Of a stretch of DNA of 64,000 bases, positions 8,131 through 16,940 are shown piece by piece (the stretch's first letter is position 1; every line of letters starts with the position of its first letter). Source of the DNA: JAHJQZ01 sp963667595 (GTDB lineage Bacteria > Pseudomonadota > Alphaproteobacteria > Rhizobiales > Devosiaceae); assembly GCA_963667595.2 (NCBI GenBank), contig CAXXWD010000001.1, forward strand, positions 930,001 through 994,000, read 5' to 3'. Under the pieces are notes generated by a model. It made no database searches. It was not told the origin of the DNA and worked only from the letters and a program-made list of their open reading frames with translations. A program made the position numbers and the translations under genes.

Positions 8131-9193
8131 TCGGCTTTTCGTACATCCTGTGGGTTTTGTAGACGCGCGCACCCATCATGCGGGCGGCGGCGTTCATCAA
8201 GCGGTTGGTTTCGAGAATCTGGGAGAACTCGCCGACCGCATAGCCCTTCTTCTTGCCGGCGCGATAGAGCCGGTCATAGAGCACGGAATCGATGCCGAGG
8301 CCGCGATAATCCTCGAGCACGCCCAGCGCCAGCACCCTCAGCGAGCGGATGGCGCCGGGCCGCGTGTGCCACAAGAGCTTGAGAATGCCGAACGGCCACA
8401 ACCGCCCGTCGCGAATATGGATCAGTGCCTCGTTGATATTGGGCAGGGCGATGGCGAACCCGACCACGTGGCCCTCGTTTGTCTCGGCGAGATAGACGAG
8501 ATCGTAATCGGCGATCTGCTTTAAATCCTCGATGACGAGGAGGAACTGCGCCTTGTTCATCGGCGTCCAGTACCAGTTCTTCTCCCAGGCGTGGGAATGC
8601 ACCTCCCAGAGCTTGGGGGCGACGGCATCGACCTCGGACTTCGCGAGTTTACGGACCTTGATGCCCAGGCGCTTCTCGATATGTGGCGTCGAGTTGAGCA
8701 GGCGCGGTTTCATCTCGTTTTGGGTCATTTTGTAGCAAAACAGATCGACGGACTTCTCAAAGCCCTGCGCTTCGACCAGATGACGGTAATAAGGCGGATT
8801 GGCCGGAATCATGATGTAGTTGGGCGTATCGAACGCATCGATCTGCACACCGATTTCGTCATTGACCGACGGGCTGAATGGACCGCGCAAACGGTCGTGG
8901 CCGATCGTTTTGGCGACACGCTCGACCGCGGCGAAAAGAGCGGAGGCGACCTCCTTGTCGTCCTCGCAGTCGAAAAAGCCGAAATGCAGGGTCTTTTCCT
9001 TGTGGATCCTGTTATGCGTATCGTCGTCGATGGCCGCGATCCGTCCGACGGCGCGCCCGTCGCGATAGGCGACGAAGAGCTTCATGCGGGCATCGGTATA
9101 AAACGGATGCTTGGTGGTATCGAGAACGGCTTTCTGCTGCACTCTTAAGGGCAGCGCCCAGAGCGGATAGTGTTTTGCTATCCGATAGGGCAA
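8063..9193 (-). CDS. GNAT-like acetyltransferase family protein, N-terminus uncertain
   Basis: 376 residues from TTG 9193, with LFVAYRDGRAVGRIAAIDD (a GNAT beta-strand pair) near the N-terminus and GVLEDYRGLGIDSVLY, an acetyl-CoA-loop-like segment, near residue 310. It matches a conserved bacterial family usually called N-acetyltransferase or hypothetical; the acceptor is unknown. Coding similarity seems to continue upstream of the TTG (YKDFIGLPYRI is the usual start region of this family), but no ATG, GTG or TTG exists between 9193 and the upstream in-frame stop. An ATT at 9253 sits 7 nt after GAGGG. The last about 20 residues (ISASGENADTGF onward) are encoded by an intergenic repeat. Confidence 0.7.
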   Translation of the reverse strand: MPYRIAKHYPLWALPLRVQQKAVLDTTKHPFYTDARMKLFVAYRDGRAVGRIAAIDDDTHNRIHKEKTLHFGFFDCEDDKEVASALFAAVERVAKTIGHDRLRGPFSPSVNDEIGVQIDAFDTPNYIMIPANPPYYRHLVEAQGFEKSVDLFCYKMTQNEMKPRLLNSTPHIEKRLGIKVRKLAKSEVDAVAPKLWEVHSHAWEKNWYWTPMNKAQFLLVIEDLKQIADYDLVYLAETNEGHVVGFAIALPNINEALIHIRDGRLWPFGILKLLWHTRPGAIRSLRVLALGVLEDYRGLGIDSVLYDRLYRAGKKKGYAVGEFSQILETNRLMNAAARMMGARVYKTHRMYEKPISASGENADTGFSPKPDAIPVG

Positions 9194-9374
9194 GCCGATG
9201 AAATCCTTGTAGGTACGTCCCGAATCCGCGGAAACGACGTTGATACTGGAAATGACCCCACCCTCAGTTTTCTTGTTTTTTCATGCGCTCGGCAAACGAG
9301 GCGGTCCTCTGCCCGAAACGAACGCATGACAGGTCCGTCTGCCCGAATAATCTTCTGGTTCTGTCAGAACGTTT

Positions 9375-9482
9375 TGTGATCTGAAACGCTTTCAGGACAA
9401 GTGACGTCCGCTTTTCCTGAAAACGCGACAAAACAATGAGCTGGAGCAGATCACCCCATTCAACCAAAACGTGATCTGCTCT
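9375..9482. repeat. Intergenic repeat ending in GTGATCTGCTCTAG
   Basis: Contains CTGGAGCAGATCAC and its inverted partner GTGATCTGCTCTAG about 20 bp apart, preceded by CGCTTTCAGGACAAGTG and CCGCTTTTCCTGAAAACGCG, another inverted pair. This is the layout of rhizobial palindromic repeats. The 9254-9621 stretch has no gene and consists mostly of this repeat and the next one. Confidence 0.6.
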
Positions 9483-9483
9483 A

Positions 9484-9625
9484 GTGAGATTTTTCGAACG
9501 CGGCAATCGCCACGCGGTCGCAGCGCCGTCTTTTCAAGCGTTTCCAACAGGGTGGATCGCTTTTCAACGTCGCTACAGGAAAACCGGGTATCTTGATTGC
9601 ATCAGAACACCCGGTTTCAATCTAG
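9484..9625. repeat. Second intergenic repeat, interrupted at its CTAG end by the IS element
   Basis: Ends AAAACCGGGTATCTTGATTG, CATCAGAACACCCGG, TTTCAATCTAG, the same type of closing segment (CGGG...gatgcaat...CGCCCG...CTCTAG) seen in the copies at 4371 and 30003. Its terminal CTAG (9622-9625) is the left flank of the IS481-family element. Confidence 0.55.
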
Positions 9626-10587
9626 GTGTTCAGTCCCGGCATTTGATGGAGTGGATCGAGAATGAATCGATCCGGCTCTGAAGTCCAGCGTTTGCAGATG
9701 AACTCGTATGGGGTGAGGCCTTTGAGGGCCTTAAGGCGACGGCCAAAGTTATAGGCGTTGATGAAGTCCTGAAGGTGCCGGCGCAACTGGTCGTGACTGT
9801 CGTAATGGAAGCGCTTGACGGTCGCCTCCTTGATGGTTCGGTTCATGCGCTCGACCTGGCCGTTGGTCCATGGGTGGTTCGGTTTGGTCAACCGATGCTC
9901 GATGCCGTTGTCGATGCAGACGCGATCAAACATGTGGATGCGCAGTCGCGCCGTGGGGCCATTCCTGCGGGAGGGCAGATCGCAGAACTGGGTACCGTTG
10001 TCGGTGAGCACGGTGTGGATCTGGTAGGGCACGGCCTCGATCAGGGCCTTCAGGAAGGCGGCGGCAGCGTGCACCGTTGCGCTTGTCTCAAGGCGGGCAA
10101 AGGCAAACTTCGAGGTGCGGTCGATGGCAACGAAGAGCTGGAGTTTACCCTCGGCTGTCTGGACCTGGGCAATATCGACATGGAAGTAGCCGATCGGATA
10201 ACGCTTGAACTTCTTCTTGGGCTTTTTGTCGCCCTCTACTTCCGGCAACCGGGATATCCCGTGCCGTTGCAGGCAGCGGTGCAGTGAAGACCGCGTTAGG
10301 TGTGGGATCGTCGGTTGCAGGGCGTAGAGGCAGTCGTCCAATGGCAGCAAAGTGTGCTTGCGAAAGGCGACGATGACGGCCTCCTCCTCGAGAGACAGCA
10401 CCGTCGAGTGCGGCACTTTCGGCCCCGTCGGCAGATCGACGGTCGAGGTCCGCCTCTTCCACTTGGCGACCGTTTTCTGGTTGATCCCATAGCGCCTAGC
10501 CAGCGCTCTCAGGCTCTCTTGACTATTTTGTATCGCTCGACGGACCGCCTCTGTCGTCGTGGCGCTGCCGTGTAGAACCTGTCCCAT
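9622..10587 (-). CDS. IS481-family transposase (DDE integrase type)
   Basis: 321 residues, intact. A helix-turn-helix region (LRALARRYGINQKTVAKWK) lies at the N-terminus. The rve integrase core follows, with catalytic Asp in FHVDIAQV, Asp in LTDNGTQF and Glu in GQVERMNRT. IS481 transposases are about 320-350 residues, so it is full length. ATG 10587 is preceded by GGAGGG at 8 bp. The TAG stop is not part of the element: it is formed by the flanking CTAG target at 9622-9625. Confidence 0.93.
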   Translation of the reverse strand: MGQVLHGSATTTEAVRRAIQNSQESLRALARRYGINQKTVAKWKRRTSTVDLPTGPKVPHSTVLSLEEEAVIVAFRKHTLLPLDDCLYALQPTIPHLTRSSLHRCLQRHGISRLPEVEGDKKPKKKFKRYPIGYFHVDIAQVQTAEGKLQLFVAIDRTSKFAFARLETSATVHAAAAFLKALIEAVPYQIHTVLTDNGTQFCDLPSRRNGPTARLRIHMFDRVCIDNGIEHRLTKPNHPWTNGQVERMNRTIKEATVKRFHYDSHDQLRRHLQDFINAYNFGRRLKALKGLTPYEFICKRWTSEPDRFILDPLHQMPGLNT

Positions 10588-10644
10588 AGCGCATCCCTCC
10601 ATGCCGAAGAAAACAATGCTCCATCAAAACTCGGGATCAAACAG
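9626..10644 (-). mobile_element. IS481-family insertion sequence, about 1.02 kb
   Basis: Imperfect terminal inverted repeats of about 25-29 bp: the left end reads TGTT, TCCCG, TTTGATGGAG in order, and the reverse complement of the right end has the same blocks at the same spacing. CTAG flanks both sides (9622-9625 and 10645-10648), as expected for IS481 relatives, which target NCTAGN. The next flanking bases do not fully match, so only a 4-bp duplication can be claimed. The single transposase gene is intact, so it may be active. Confidence 0.85.
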
Positions 10645-10670
10645 CTAGTGGTTAAAATCTGACACATGGT
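10645..10670. repeat. 26-bp inverted repeat, left copy
   Basis: CTAGTGGTTAAAATCTGACA plus CATGGT. The reverse complement matches 14178-14203 at 24 of 26 positions. The pair encloses the chemoreceptor gene. Its outer CTAG is the right flank of the IS481 element. Confidence 0.75.
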
Positions 10671-11085
10671 GCCGTGGGGCGGGCGTCGGCAATCGACCCC
10701 GTTTCGGTCATTGGCGCTTCGCTACCATTGTGGCTCCTTCTGGGCCCGAAGCCGTCCGTCTTGTTTCGGCGGGAAGGGGGCCAGGAGCGGACGGTCGGCT
10801 TGCGACAATCCATAGAACGACAGCAGACCTCCATCATCCACGGCCCATTCCGGACGATGCACGCCGGAAAACGGAGGAATGGCGCAGAGACCACAACGAC
10901 GTTGGTCCTCATAGCGCCATCGGCAACAGACCGCCGATAGCGCTCATGAATGCCTCCGGCGCATTCGATCCACCGTGGGTGCTATCCCCGGGGAATCCCC
11001 CAGCCGGCGGTCCAGAATCCGGGAGCACCTCACAACCGATCGCCAGAGTCACCGGCAAGCAGGAAAATACTTGGGGCAACGCCAC
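10671..11085. other. Intergenic region downstream of the chemoreceptor, no gene recognised
   Basis: About 415 bp with no convincing coding frame. A minus-strand frame at 10652-10912 (86 codons) has no recognisable motif and runs into the inverted repeat, so I do not call it. The region resembles degenerate repeat or IS-remnant DNA but I see no second transposase. Confidence 0.5.
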
Positions 11086-13656
11086 TCAGAACGCGGACCA
11101 GTCGGTGTCGGCTTTAACAGCAGTATTGCCCTTGTTGAGGTAGGTCTTGGCGGCGCTGACCACCTTTTCCTGAAGCCCCTTGATGCCCTTGGCCGGCGCG
11201 GACGCCGCCTTCGGCTTGCTCGTCTCGCTCGCCCAGCCCGTCTCGGCAAGGGTGAACACCTCGACGATGCGGTCGAGTTCGGAAGCCTGGGATTCGGTCT
11301 GCTCGATCGCCGCATTGGTCTCTTCGACCAGCGCTGCGTTGTGCTGGGTCATCTCGTCCATCTGGCGAACCGCCGTGTTGACCTCGTCGATCGAAGAGGC
11401 CTGTTCGCGGCTGTCGCGGGCAATCTCTTCCATCTGCTTGGCGTTGGTCTTGACCGCCTCGAGAATGGCCGAGAGCTTCTCGGTCGCCGAGGTGACGAGC
11501 CTTGTGCCACCCGCGACTTCCTCGCCCGATTGTTCGATGAGAACCTTGACCTCGGAAGACGCCTCCGCCGAAGACTGTGCCAGACGCCTGACTTCGACGG
11601 CGACCACGGCGAAGCCCTTGCCCGCTTCGCCGGCACGTGCTGCCTCGACCGAGGCGTTGAGCGCCAGCAGGTTGGTCTGGAAGGCAATGTCTTCCATCAG
11701 TCCAACGATATTGGAGATCTTGGCAGAAGAGGCCGAGATCCGTTCCATAGCCTGGTTGGCCTCAGCCATGACCTGCCCGCCTTCTTCGGCGGTTTGCGAG
11801 GCCTTGCCAGCCTGTTCGGAGGCGGAACCGGCGCGCTTGGCATTGTCCATCACCGTATGCGCCAGCTGTTCCATGGCCGCCGAGGTTTCCTCGATGGTCG
11901 CGGCCTGTTTGGTGGTGCGTTCGGAAAGGTCGTTGGCGCCCGACAGGATCTCGCCGGTGGCCACCTTGAGGCCGCGCGAGGTCTCCCTGATCTGCCCGAC
12001 GACCTCGGTCAGCTTGTCGGCGACGGCGTTGGTATTGGTCTTCAGCTGGTCGAAGGCGCCCTCATACTTGCCGGTGACGCGCCGTGTCAGATTGGTTTCG
12101 GCCACGGCAGCCAGAACTTCACCGGTCTCGCCGATACCGCGATCGACGGTCTCGACCAGCGAATTCACCGAACCGGCCAGAGCATTGAGCTCGGCGTCGG
12201 GGAACTCGACTTCGACCCGATGGCTGAAATCGCCGGCAATCGCCGCATCAACAACCTGTCCGAACTCGGTCTGAAGCTCCTTCATCATCTTCGCCCGCTC
12301 TTGCTGGCGGCGATGCTCGGCTTCGACCTCGTCATCGGTCATCTGCTTGACCTTCAGAGCGTTCTCGCGGAACACCTCAACCGCATTTGCAATCTGCCCA
12401 ACTTCGTCGCCGCGCTCCTGGAAAGGAATAGGAGAGCTTGTGTCGCCATTGACCAGGCCCTTCATGGCAGCGGTGATCTTCTCGATGGGTTTTGCGATAT
12501 TGCGCGCCGCCAGAGCCATGACAAGGCAAGCGAGAATCGCAATGGCTAACCCAATAACCGCCTGGACCAATGCCGCAAATGAGGCCTGTTCCGACAGACT
12601 GGTATTCAGCGCCGTCACCTGGGCCAACGCGACATCACGCGGAATGGAAATTGCAAACGACCAAGGCGCTTCAACAGCACTGAGTTTGATCGGGGAGTAC
12701 ACCTTGATGTTGTCTTGAGCGGGATCGTCAATTGCAAGAGGCTTGGCTGCTTTCACGGCCTCCATGCTCTTGCTCCATTCAGCACCGGCTTCCGCCACGC
12801 CTTTGCCGAGAAGGCCGGCATCGGCACTGTCGGCGATGATCAAGCCGTTATCGCTGATAATAAGGACAGAGCCTTCACCGTCGAAGAGCGATTGATTGAC
12901 GTTCGTCGCCAGGTCCTGAATGAAACCAAGATTGATATTTGTCCCGACTATGGCGTGAAATTTTCCATCGATCATCACGGGGACGGAGAAGGTCGCGAGC
13001 GTTTCTATTTTTCCTTCTGCCGGATAGGTCAAAGGACCGACAATGCGTTCTTTTCCGGTGGCCCGCGGGTCGAGATACCAAACACCTGTTGCCAACCCGT
13101 TCGATCCAAGCGACGTGTCTTCCATGCCGGTGAGGGCCTCAACCTTGAGTTTGCCTTCACCTGCTCTCGTCCAGTACGGCAAAAAGCGGCCCGTCGCGTC
13201 AGCGCCGGTATCATTCCGGTTCTTGTATGCCTCATCGTTGCCATCAAGCCCATTTGGCTCCCAGGCCGAATAGGCACCATTAAGGGTGGGATTGCGCTCG
13301 ACAACCTCCTGCATGACAGCGTTCAATTGCTCGCGCCGCACCGCCGGAGGCGTTGCGCCAGCCGTGTTGCCAGCCATGACGGAGAACGAGGTTGCCATTT
13401 CGCGCGCCGCATCGATGGCCACACGCAGCTCGGACTTGATTGTACCTGCCTCTGCCGCGGCACGATTAACCAGAATCTCGGTTGTCTGTTCGCGCGCGAT
13501 TGCGTTCATTTTCGTCGCGGCAAGTTCATTGGAGCTATTGGAGAAATAGATTGCGCTACCCGCGAGGGCGACAACCACACCAATAATACTTAGGCCAGCT
13601 ATGCCAACAACTTTGAATTGTATATTGTCAAAGCGCCTGAGCAAAGATGTCGTCAT
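11086..13656 (-). CDS. Methyl-accepting chemotaxis protein with dCache sensor
   Basis: 856 residues. Membrane helix at about 15-35, a periplasmic dCache-like sensor (about 40-360; YSAWEPNGLDGND and GVWYLDPRATG are typical PAS/Cache loops) and a second helix at about 368-392. A HAMP domain follows, then a linker with a second HAMP-like stretch, then the signalling domain with the tip hairpin motif IVGLMEDIAFQTNLLALNAS. It ends in DWSAF, an x-W-x-x-F pentapeptide like those that tether CheR/CheB in other receptors. It transmits ligand binding to CheA/CheW. Its ligand is unknown. It lies between 26-bp inverted repeats. ATG 13656 is the only reasonable start. Confidence 0.93.
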   Translation of the reverse strand: MTTSLLRRFDNIQFKVVGIAGLSIIGVVVALAGSAIYFSNSSNELAATKMNAIAREQTTEILVNRAAAEAGTIKSELRVAIDAAREMATSFSVMAGNTAGATPPAVRREQLNAVMQEVVERNPTLNGAYSAWEPNGLDGNDEAYKNRNDTGADATGRFLPYWTRAGEGKLKVEALTGMEDTSLGSNGLATGVWYLDPRATGKERIVGPLTYPAEGKIETLATFSVPVMIDGKFHAIVGTNINLGFIQDLATNVNQSLFDGEGSVLIISDNGLIIADSADAGLLGKGVAEAGAEWSKSMEAVKAAKPLAIDDPAQDNIKVYSPIKLSAVEAPWSFAISIPRDVALAQVTALNTSLSEQASFAALVQAVIGLAIAILACLVMALAARNIAKPIEKITAAMKGLVNGDTSSPIPFQERGDEVGQIANAVEVFRENALKVKQMTDDEVEAEHRRQQERAKMMKELQTEFGQVVDAAIAGDFSHRVEVEFPDAELNALAGSVNSLVETVDRGIGETGEVLAAVAETNLTRRVTGKYEGAFDQLKTNTNAVADKLTEVVGQIRETSRGLKVATGEILSGANDLSERTTKQAATIEETSAAMEQLAHTVMDNAKRAGSASEQAGKASQTAEEGGQVMAEANQAMERISASSAKISNIVGLMEDIAFQTNLLALNASVEAARAGEAGKGFAVVAVEVRRLAQSSAEASSEVKVLIEQSGEEVAGGTRLVTSATEKLSAILEAVKTNAKQMEEIARDSREQASSIDEVNTAVRQMDEMTQHNAALVEETNAAIEQTESQASELDRIVEVFTLAETGWASETSKPKAASAPAKGIKGLQEKVVSAAKTYLNKGNTAVKADTDWSAF

Positions 13657-14177
13657 GGTCGCGAACCCCTATCGTCCGAGTGATTTGAACAGGGCTAAGT
13701 CGACACACAGATTGATGTGTCGAAATAAAGGGAAGATCCCCACCCAGAACTATTTGCGACCCTGGTGAAACATAACAAAGCAAATGTTAATTATTTCTTT
13801 TTTGCGGAAAACTCGCGGAACAGGAGAAATTCACTCGCCGCAGTTACCCTCAGGATGCACTTCTGAGATTCGTGGACAATTGGGCCTGAGGCGTTTGAAA
13901 TTTCCGCATAGACTTGGGAGAGATAGCGGAGAGCGGTGTATCCGGCTCTCCGATCGGCTGTAGTCGTCAGGAAAGAAACCCTTCAGCACCCAAGCCTGTC
14001 GTCAGTCTACTGAAACTGCCGTGCGGCTGATATTTATCGGCAGAAATGTCACCTTACGGGATGGTACGCTATGGGCTGCAACGGCCGATTTTGGGCGCGT
14101 TGCTGCCACCAGCCGCTGATCGGCGGAGCGACCGCTTCCCACCAATCCCGGTCGTTGGGCGATCGATCCTTGCGGGT
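13657..14177. other. Intergenic region upstream of the chemoreceptor, no gene recognised
   Basis: About 520 bp. The first 150 bp next to the receptor is AT-rich (around 13770-13810) and probably holds its promoter. The rest (13820-14177) has no motif-bearing reading frame and looks like decayed sequence leading into the right inverted repeat. Confidence 0.5.
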
Positions 14178-14203
14178 ACCAAGTGTCAGATTTTGACCAC
14201 TAG
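14178..14203. repeat. 26-bp inverted repeat, right copy
   Basis: ACCAAGTGTCAGATTTTGAC plus CACTAG, the inverse of 10645-10670 with two mismatches. The outer end is again CTAG. Confidence 0.75.
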
Positions 14204-14267
14204 AATGGCCGTCTTCCGGTTGGCGGAAGACTCATGTTCCCGCCTCCCGTGTGTTTCGAGCGTCGGA

Positions 14268-14726
14268 TCAGGTCGTCTCGGTTTCGACATTAAGGACCGT
14301 GCCCGTAAAGCCGGTCACCTTGACTTGCGCACCCCTGGGCAGATCCGGTCCACTGACGCGCCAAGTCGTGTCGCCCAGCTTAGCCCGGCCGAACCCGTTC
14401 GAGATGGCTTCGGTCAACACGGCCGACTGGCCCACGAGTTTCGCCGCCCGGCGATTGAGCATGGGCTCGTCGCTGTCGGCCTTTTTCCGCCGGCGCGCAA
14501 AGCTCAGCCAGGTGGCGACGCCGACAAAGCCCAAGACGCCGAACAGCACCCACTGGATCGCCAGAGGCGCCAGATCGGTCAGGGCGACGATGCCGGTCAC
14601 GACGGCGGCGAGGCCCAGCCAGACCAGAACCCCGCCGGGCAGGATCAACTCCAGCGCCAGAAGGATCAGGCCGGCGATGATCCACGACCAACCGCCATAT
14701 TCGGAGATGAACGCGATGATCTGCAT
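14268..14726 (-). CDS. NfeD-like membrane protein
   Basis: 152 residues. Membrane segments at about 12-32 and 37-72 (WSWIIAGLILLALELILPGG is the hallmark of short NfeD1b proteins), then a C-terminal OB-fold (GQSAVLTEAISNGFGRAKLG). NfeD proteins partner SPFH/stomatin proteins in membrane microdomains. Here the partner gene lies 10 bp upstream on the same strand. I use ATG 14726, preceded by TAGGACG; the longer frame to 14834 runs over the upstream gene and lacks similarity. Confidence 0.9.
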   Translation of the reverse strand: MQIIAFISEYGGWSWIIAGLILLALELILPGGVLVWLGLAAVVTGIVALTDLAPLAIQWVLFGVLGFVGVATWLSFARRRKKADSDEPMLNRRAAKLVGQSAVLTEAISNGFGRAKLGDTTWRVSGPDLPRGAQVKVTGFTGTVLNVETETT

Positions 14727-14736
14727 CAATGACGTC

Positions 14737-15708
14737 CTAGCGCGTTGTCGAGGGTGGACGGGACTCACGCCGCGCCTGCTGGCCGGACGCGCCGTCGCCG
14801 AAGGTCTCCTTGGCAATTTCCGCGATGCCGCCAATGGCGCCGATGACGCTGGCCGCCTCGACCGGCAGCATCAGCACCTTCTGGTTGGGCGATTTGGCCA
14901 GGCCTTCCAGCGCCTTGATGTAATTGTTGGCGACGAAGTAGTTGATCGCCTGTACGTCGCCACTAGAGATAGCCTCGGACACCATCTGGGTTGCCTTGGC
15001 TTCGGCCTCGGCGGACCGTTCGCGCGCCTCGGCGTCGCGGAAAGCGGCTTCCTTGCGGCCTTCGGCTTCCAGAACCTGCGACTGCTTCATGCCTTCGGCT
15101 TCCAGAATCGCGGCCTGGCGCTTGCCCTCTGATTCAAGGATCAGCGCGCGCTTTTCGCGTTCCGCCATCATCTGGCGAGCCATGGAATCGACGAGATTCT
15201 TGGGCGGATCGATGTCCTTGATCTCAATACGGGTGATCTTGACGCCCCAGCTGGAGACCGCCGTATCGACGACCCGCAAAAGCCGGTGATTGATCTCGTC
15301 GCGATTGGACAGCAATTCGTCGAGATCCATCGAACCCATGACCGAACGGATGTTGGTCATGGTGAGGTTGAGCACGGCGTTTTCGAGCTGGGCGACCTCG
15401 TAGGCTGCCTGCGCCGCATCAAGCACCTGGAAGAAATTGACGCCGTTGACCGTCACGGTGGCGTTGTCGCGGGTGATGACCTCCTGATGCGGCACGTCGA
15501 GCACCTGTTCCATCATGTTGAGCTTGCGCCCGATGCCATCGATGAACGGAATGATGAGATTAAGCCCCGGCTTCAGGGTGCGCGTGTAGCGTCCGAACCG
15601 CTCCACCGTGAAATTGAAGCCCTGCGGCACCGTCTTGACGCCGGCGACAAGTACAAGAATCAGCAGGACGCCTCCTGCGATCAATACGATTGAAAGCCCG
15701 TCCAGCAT
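14737..15708 (-). CDS. qmcA: SPFH/stomatin-like membrane protease-associated protein (QmcA type)
   Basis: 323 residues. One N-terminal membrane segment, then the SPFH/Band-7 domain (VPQGFNFTVERFGRYTRTL, then IDPPKNLVDSMARQMMAERE with the two parts adjacent), then a long Ala/Glu-rich coiled coil (about 190-255). QmcA-type proteins form oligomeric membrane scaffolds associated with FtsH/HtpX protease control. ATG 15708 with GGGGAG about 9 bp upstream gives MLDGLS; the frame from 15741 adds 11 unconserved residues. The start of the pair with NfeD makes this a two-gene operon. Confidence 0.9.
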   Translation of the reverse strand: MLDGLSIVLIAGGVLLILVLVAGVKTVPQGFNFTVERFGRYTRTLKPGLNLIIPFIDGIGRKLNMMEQVLDVPHQEVITRDNATVTVNGVNFFQVLDAAQAAYEVAQLENAVLNLTMTNIRSVMGSMDLDELLSNRDEINHRLLRVVDTAVSSWGVKITRIEIKDIDPPKNLVDSMARQMMAEREKRALILESEGKRQAAILEAEGMKQSQVLEAEGRKEAAFRDAEARERSAEAEAKATQMVSEAISSGDVQAINYFVANNYIKALEGLAKSPNQKVLMLPVEAASVIGAIGGIAEIAKETFGDGASGQQARRESRPPSTTR

Positions 15709-15788
15709 GTCTCTAGCTCCCCTGTGTGGCCTTTTGGCCAAGTTTCAAAGATGTAAGGTCATTGTGTGACGCCTGCAATGGCAGACGT

Positions 15789-16877
15789 TTATGCCGGCCG
15801 GTCTTGCGGTTCGTTCAGCCAGCCCTTCAATTCGTTACGCGCCACGGTCTCGATCACGTCCATGCCGTGATCGGTATCGTTGAGGCACGGGATATAGGCG
15901 TAATGCGTGCCGCCCGCGCCAAGAAACTGTTCGCGTCCGGTGATCGCCAGTTCTTCCAGCGTTTCAAGGCAATCGACCGAGAAAGCCGGCGCCAGAATGG
16001 CGAGTTTGGTCACGCCTTTCGCCGGCAGGGCCATGAGCATCTCGTCGGTATAGGGCCTCAGCCATTCCGTCGGCCCGAACCGGGACTGGAACGAAACCAG
16101 CAGCTTGTCGTCCGGCCAGCCGAGCCTTTCGCGAACCAGCCGCGTCGTCTTGAGGCACTGGCAGTGATAGGGATCGCCCTTTTCGAGATAGGAGCGCGGC
16201 ATGCCGTGATAGGACGTGATGACGAGGTCGGGTGTGAAATCGAGCCCCTTCACGCCCCTCTCGATACTGTCGGCCAAAGCCGAGACATAGACGTCGGTGT
16301 CGAAATAGGGCGGCACGGTGCGGATGGCCGGCTGCCAGCGCATCGCCTTGAGGGCGTCGAATGCCTTGTCGTTGGCCGTCGCCGTGGTCGGCGCCGAATA
16401 TTGTGGATAAAGCGGAAACAAAAGGATGCGCTCACACCCCTTGGCCTTGAGCGCGTCAAGCCGCTCGGCCACCGACGGAGTACCGTAGCGCATGGCGAAA
16501 TCGACGACGACCGTTTCGCCGAACCGCGCCTGGAGCTTTTCGGCCTGATGCCGCGAAATCACCCGCAGAGGCGATTCATTGGCCTTTTCGTCCCAGATCT
16601 TTTTATAGGCGGCGCCGCTCTTTTTCGGCCGCGTGTTGAGGATGATGAGGTTCAAGACGAGCCACCAGATGGCGCGCGGCGTCTCTATCACCCGTTTGTC
16701 CCACAGGAATTCGCCGAGATAGCGCCGCACCGAGCGGGCATCCGTGGCGTCCGGCGTGCCGAGATTCATCAGGAGAATGCCGATTTTCGGCGGAACGACA
16801 GGCGGGTGATCGGCGGGCAGGAGCGGCGGCATGGGGCAAACTGTTCGGGATCGTTGAGTCAGCCCCAGCTTAGTCAT
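15789..16877 (-). CDS. hemH: Ferrochelatase
   Basis: Inserts Fe2+ into protoporphyrin IX in the last step of heme synthesis. 362 residues. GILLMNLGTPDA is the N-terminal signature; VITSYHGMPRSYLEKGDPY has the catalytic His; SVDCLETLEELAI has the conserved Glu. CHCQCLK-like cysteines (CQC) are present in the middle, but I see no C-terminal Fe-S motif. Start choice between 16877 and ATG 16832 (MPPLLPAD) is unsure because neither has a clear ribosome-binding site; the first 15 residues are not conserved in the family. Confidence 0.93.
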   Translation of the reverse strand: MTKLGLTQRSRTVCPMPPLLPADHPPVVPPKIGILLMNLGTPDATDARSVRRYLGEFLWDKRVIETPRAIWWLVLNLIILNTRPKKSGAAYKKIWDEKANESPLRVISRHQAEKLQARFGETVVVDFAMRYGTPSVAERLDALKAKGCERILLFPLYPQYSAPTTATANDKAFDALKAMRWQPAIRTVPPYFDTDVYVSALADSIERGVKGLDFTPDLVITSYHGMPRSYLEKGDPYHCQCLKTTRLVRERLGWPDDKLLVSFQSRFGPTEWLRPYTDEMLMALPAKGVTKLAILAPAFSVDCLETLEELAITGREQFLGAGGTHYAYIPCLNDTDHGMDVIETVARNELKGWLNEPQDRPA

Positions 16878-16940
16878 TGCCCATGGGAGCGCAATCCTTG
16901 TCGGCTAATGGATAACGATCCGCGCGATCGTTTCCCCTTT

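Noticed and set aside
9254..9621. Possible CRISPR-like repeats
   Set aside because: The repeats differ in length and lack regular spacers; they are dispersed palindromic elements.
10652..10912. 86-codon minus-strand frame next to the IS element
   Set aside because: Overlaps the inverted repeat, no ribosome-binding site or motif.
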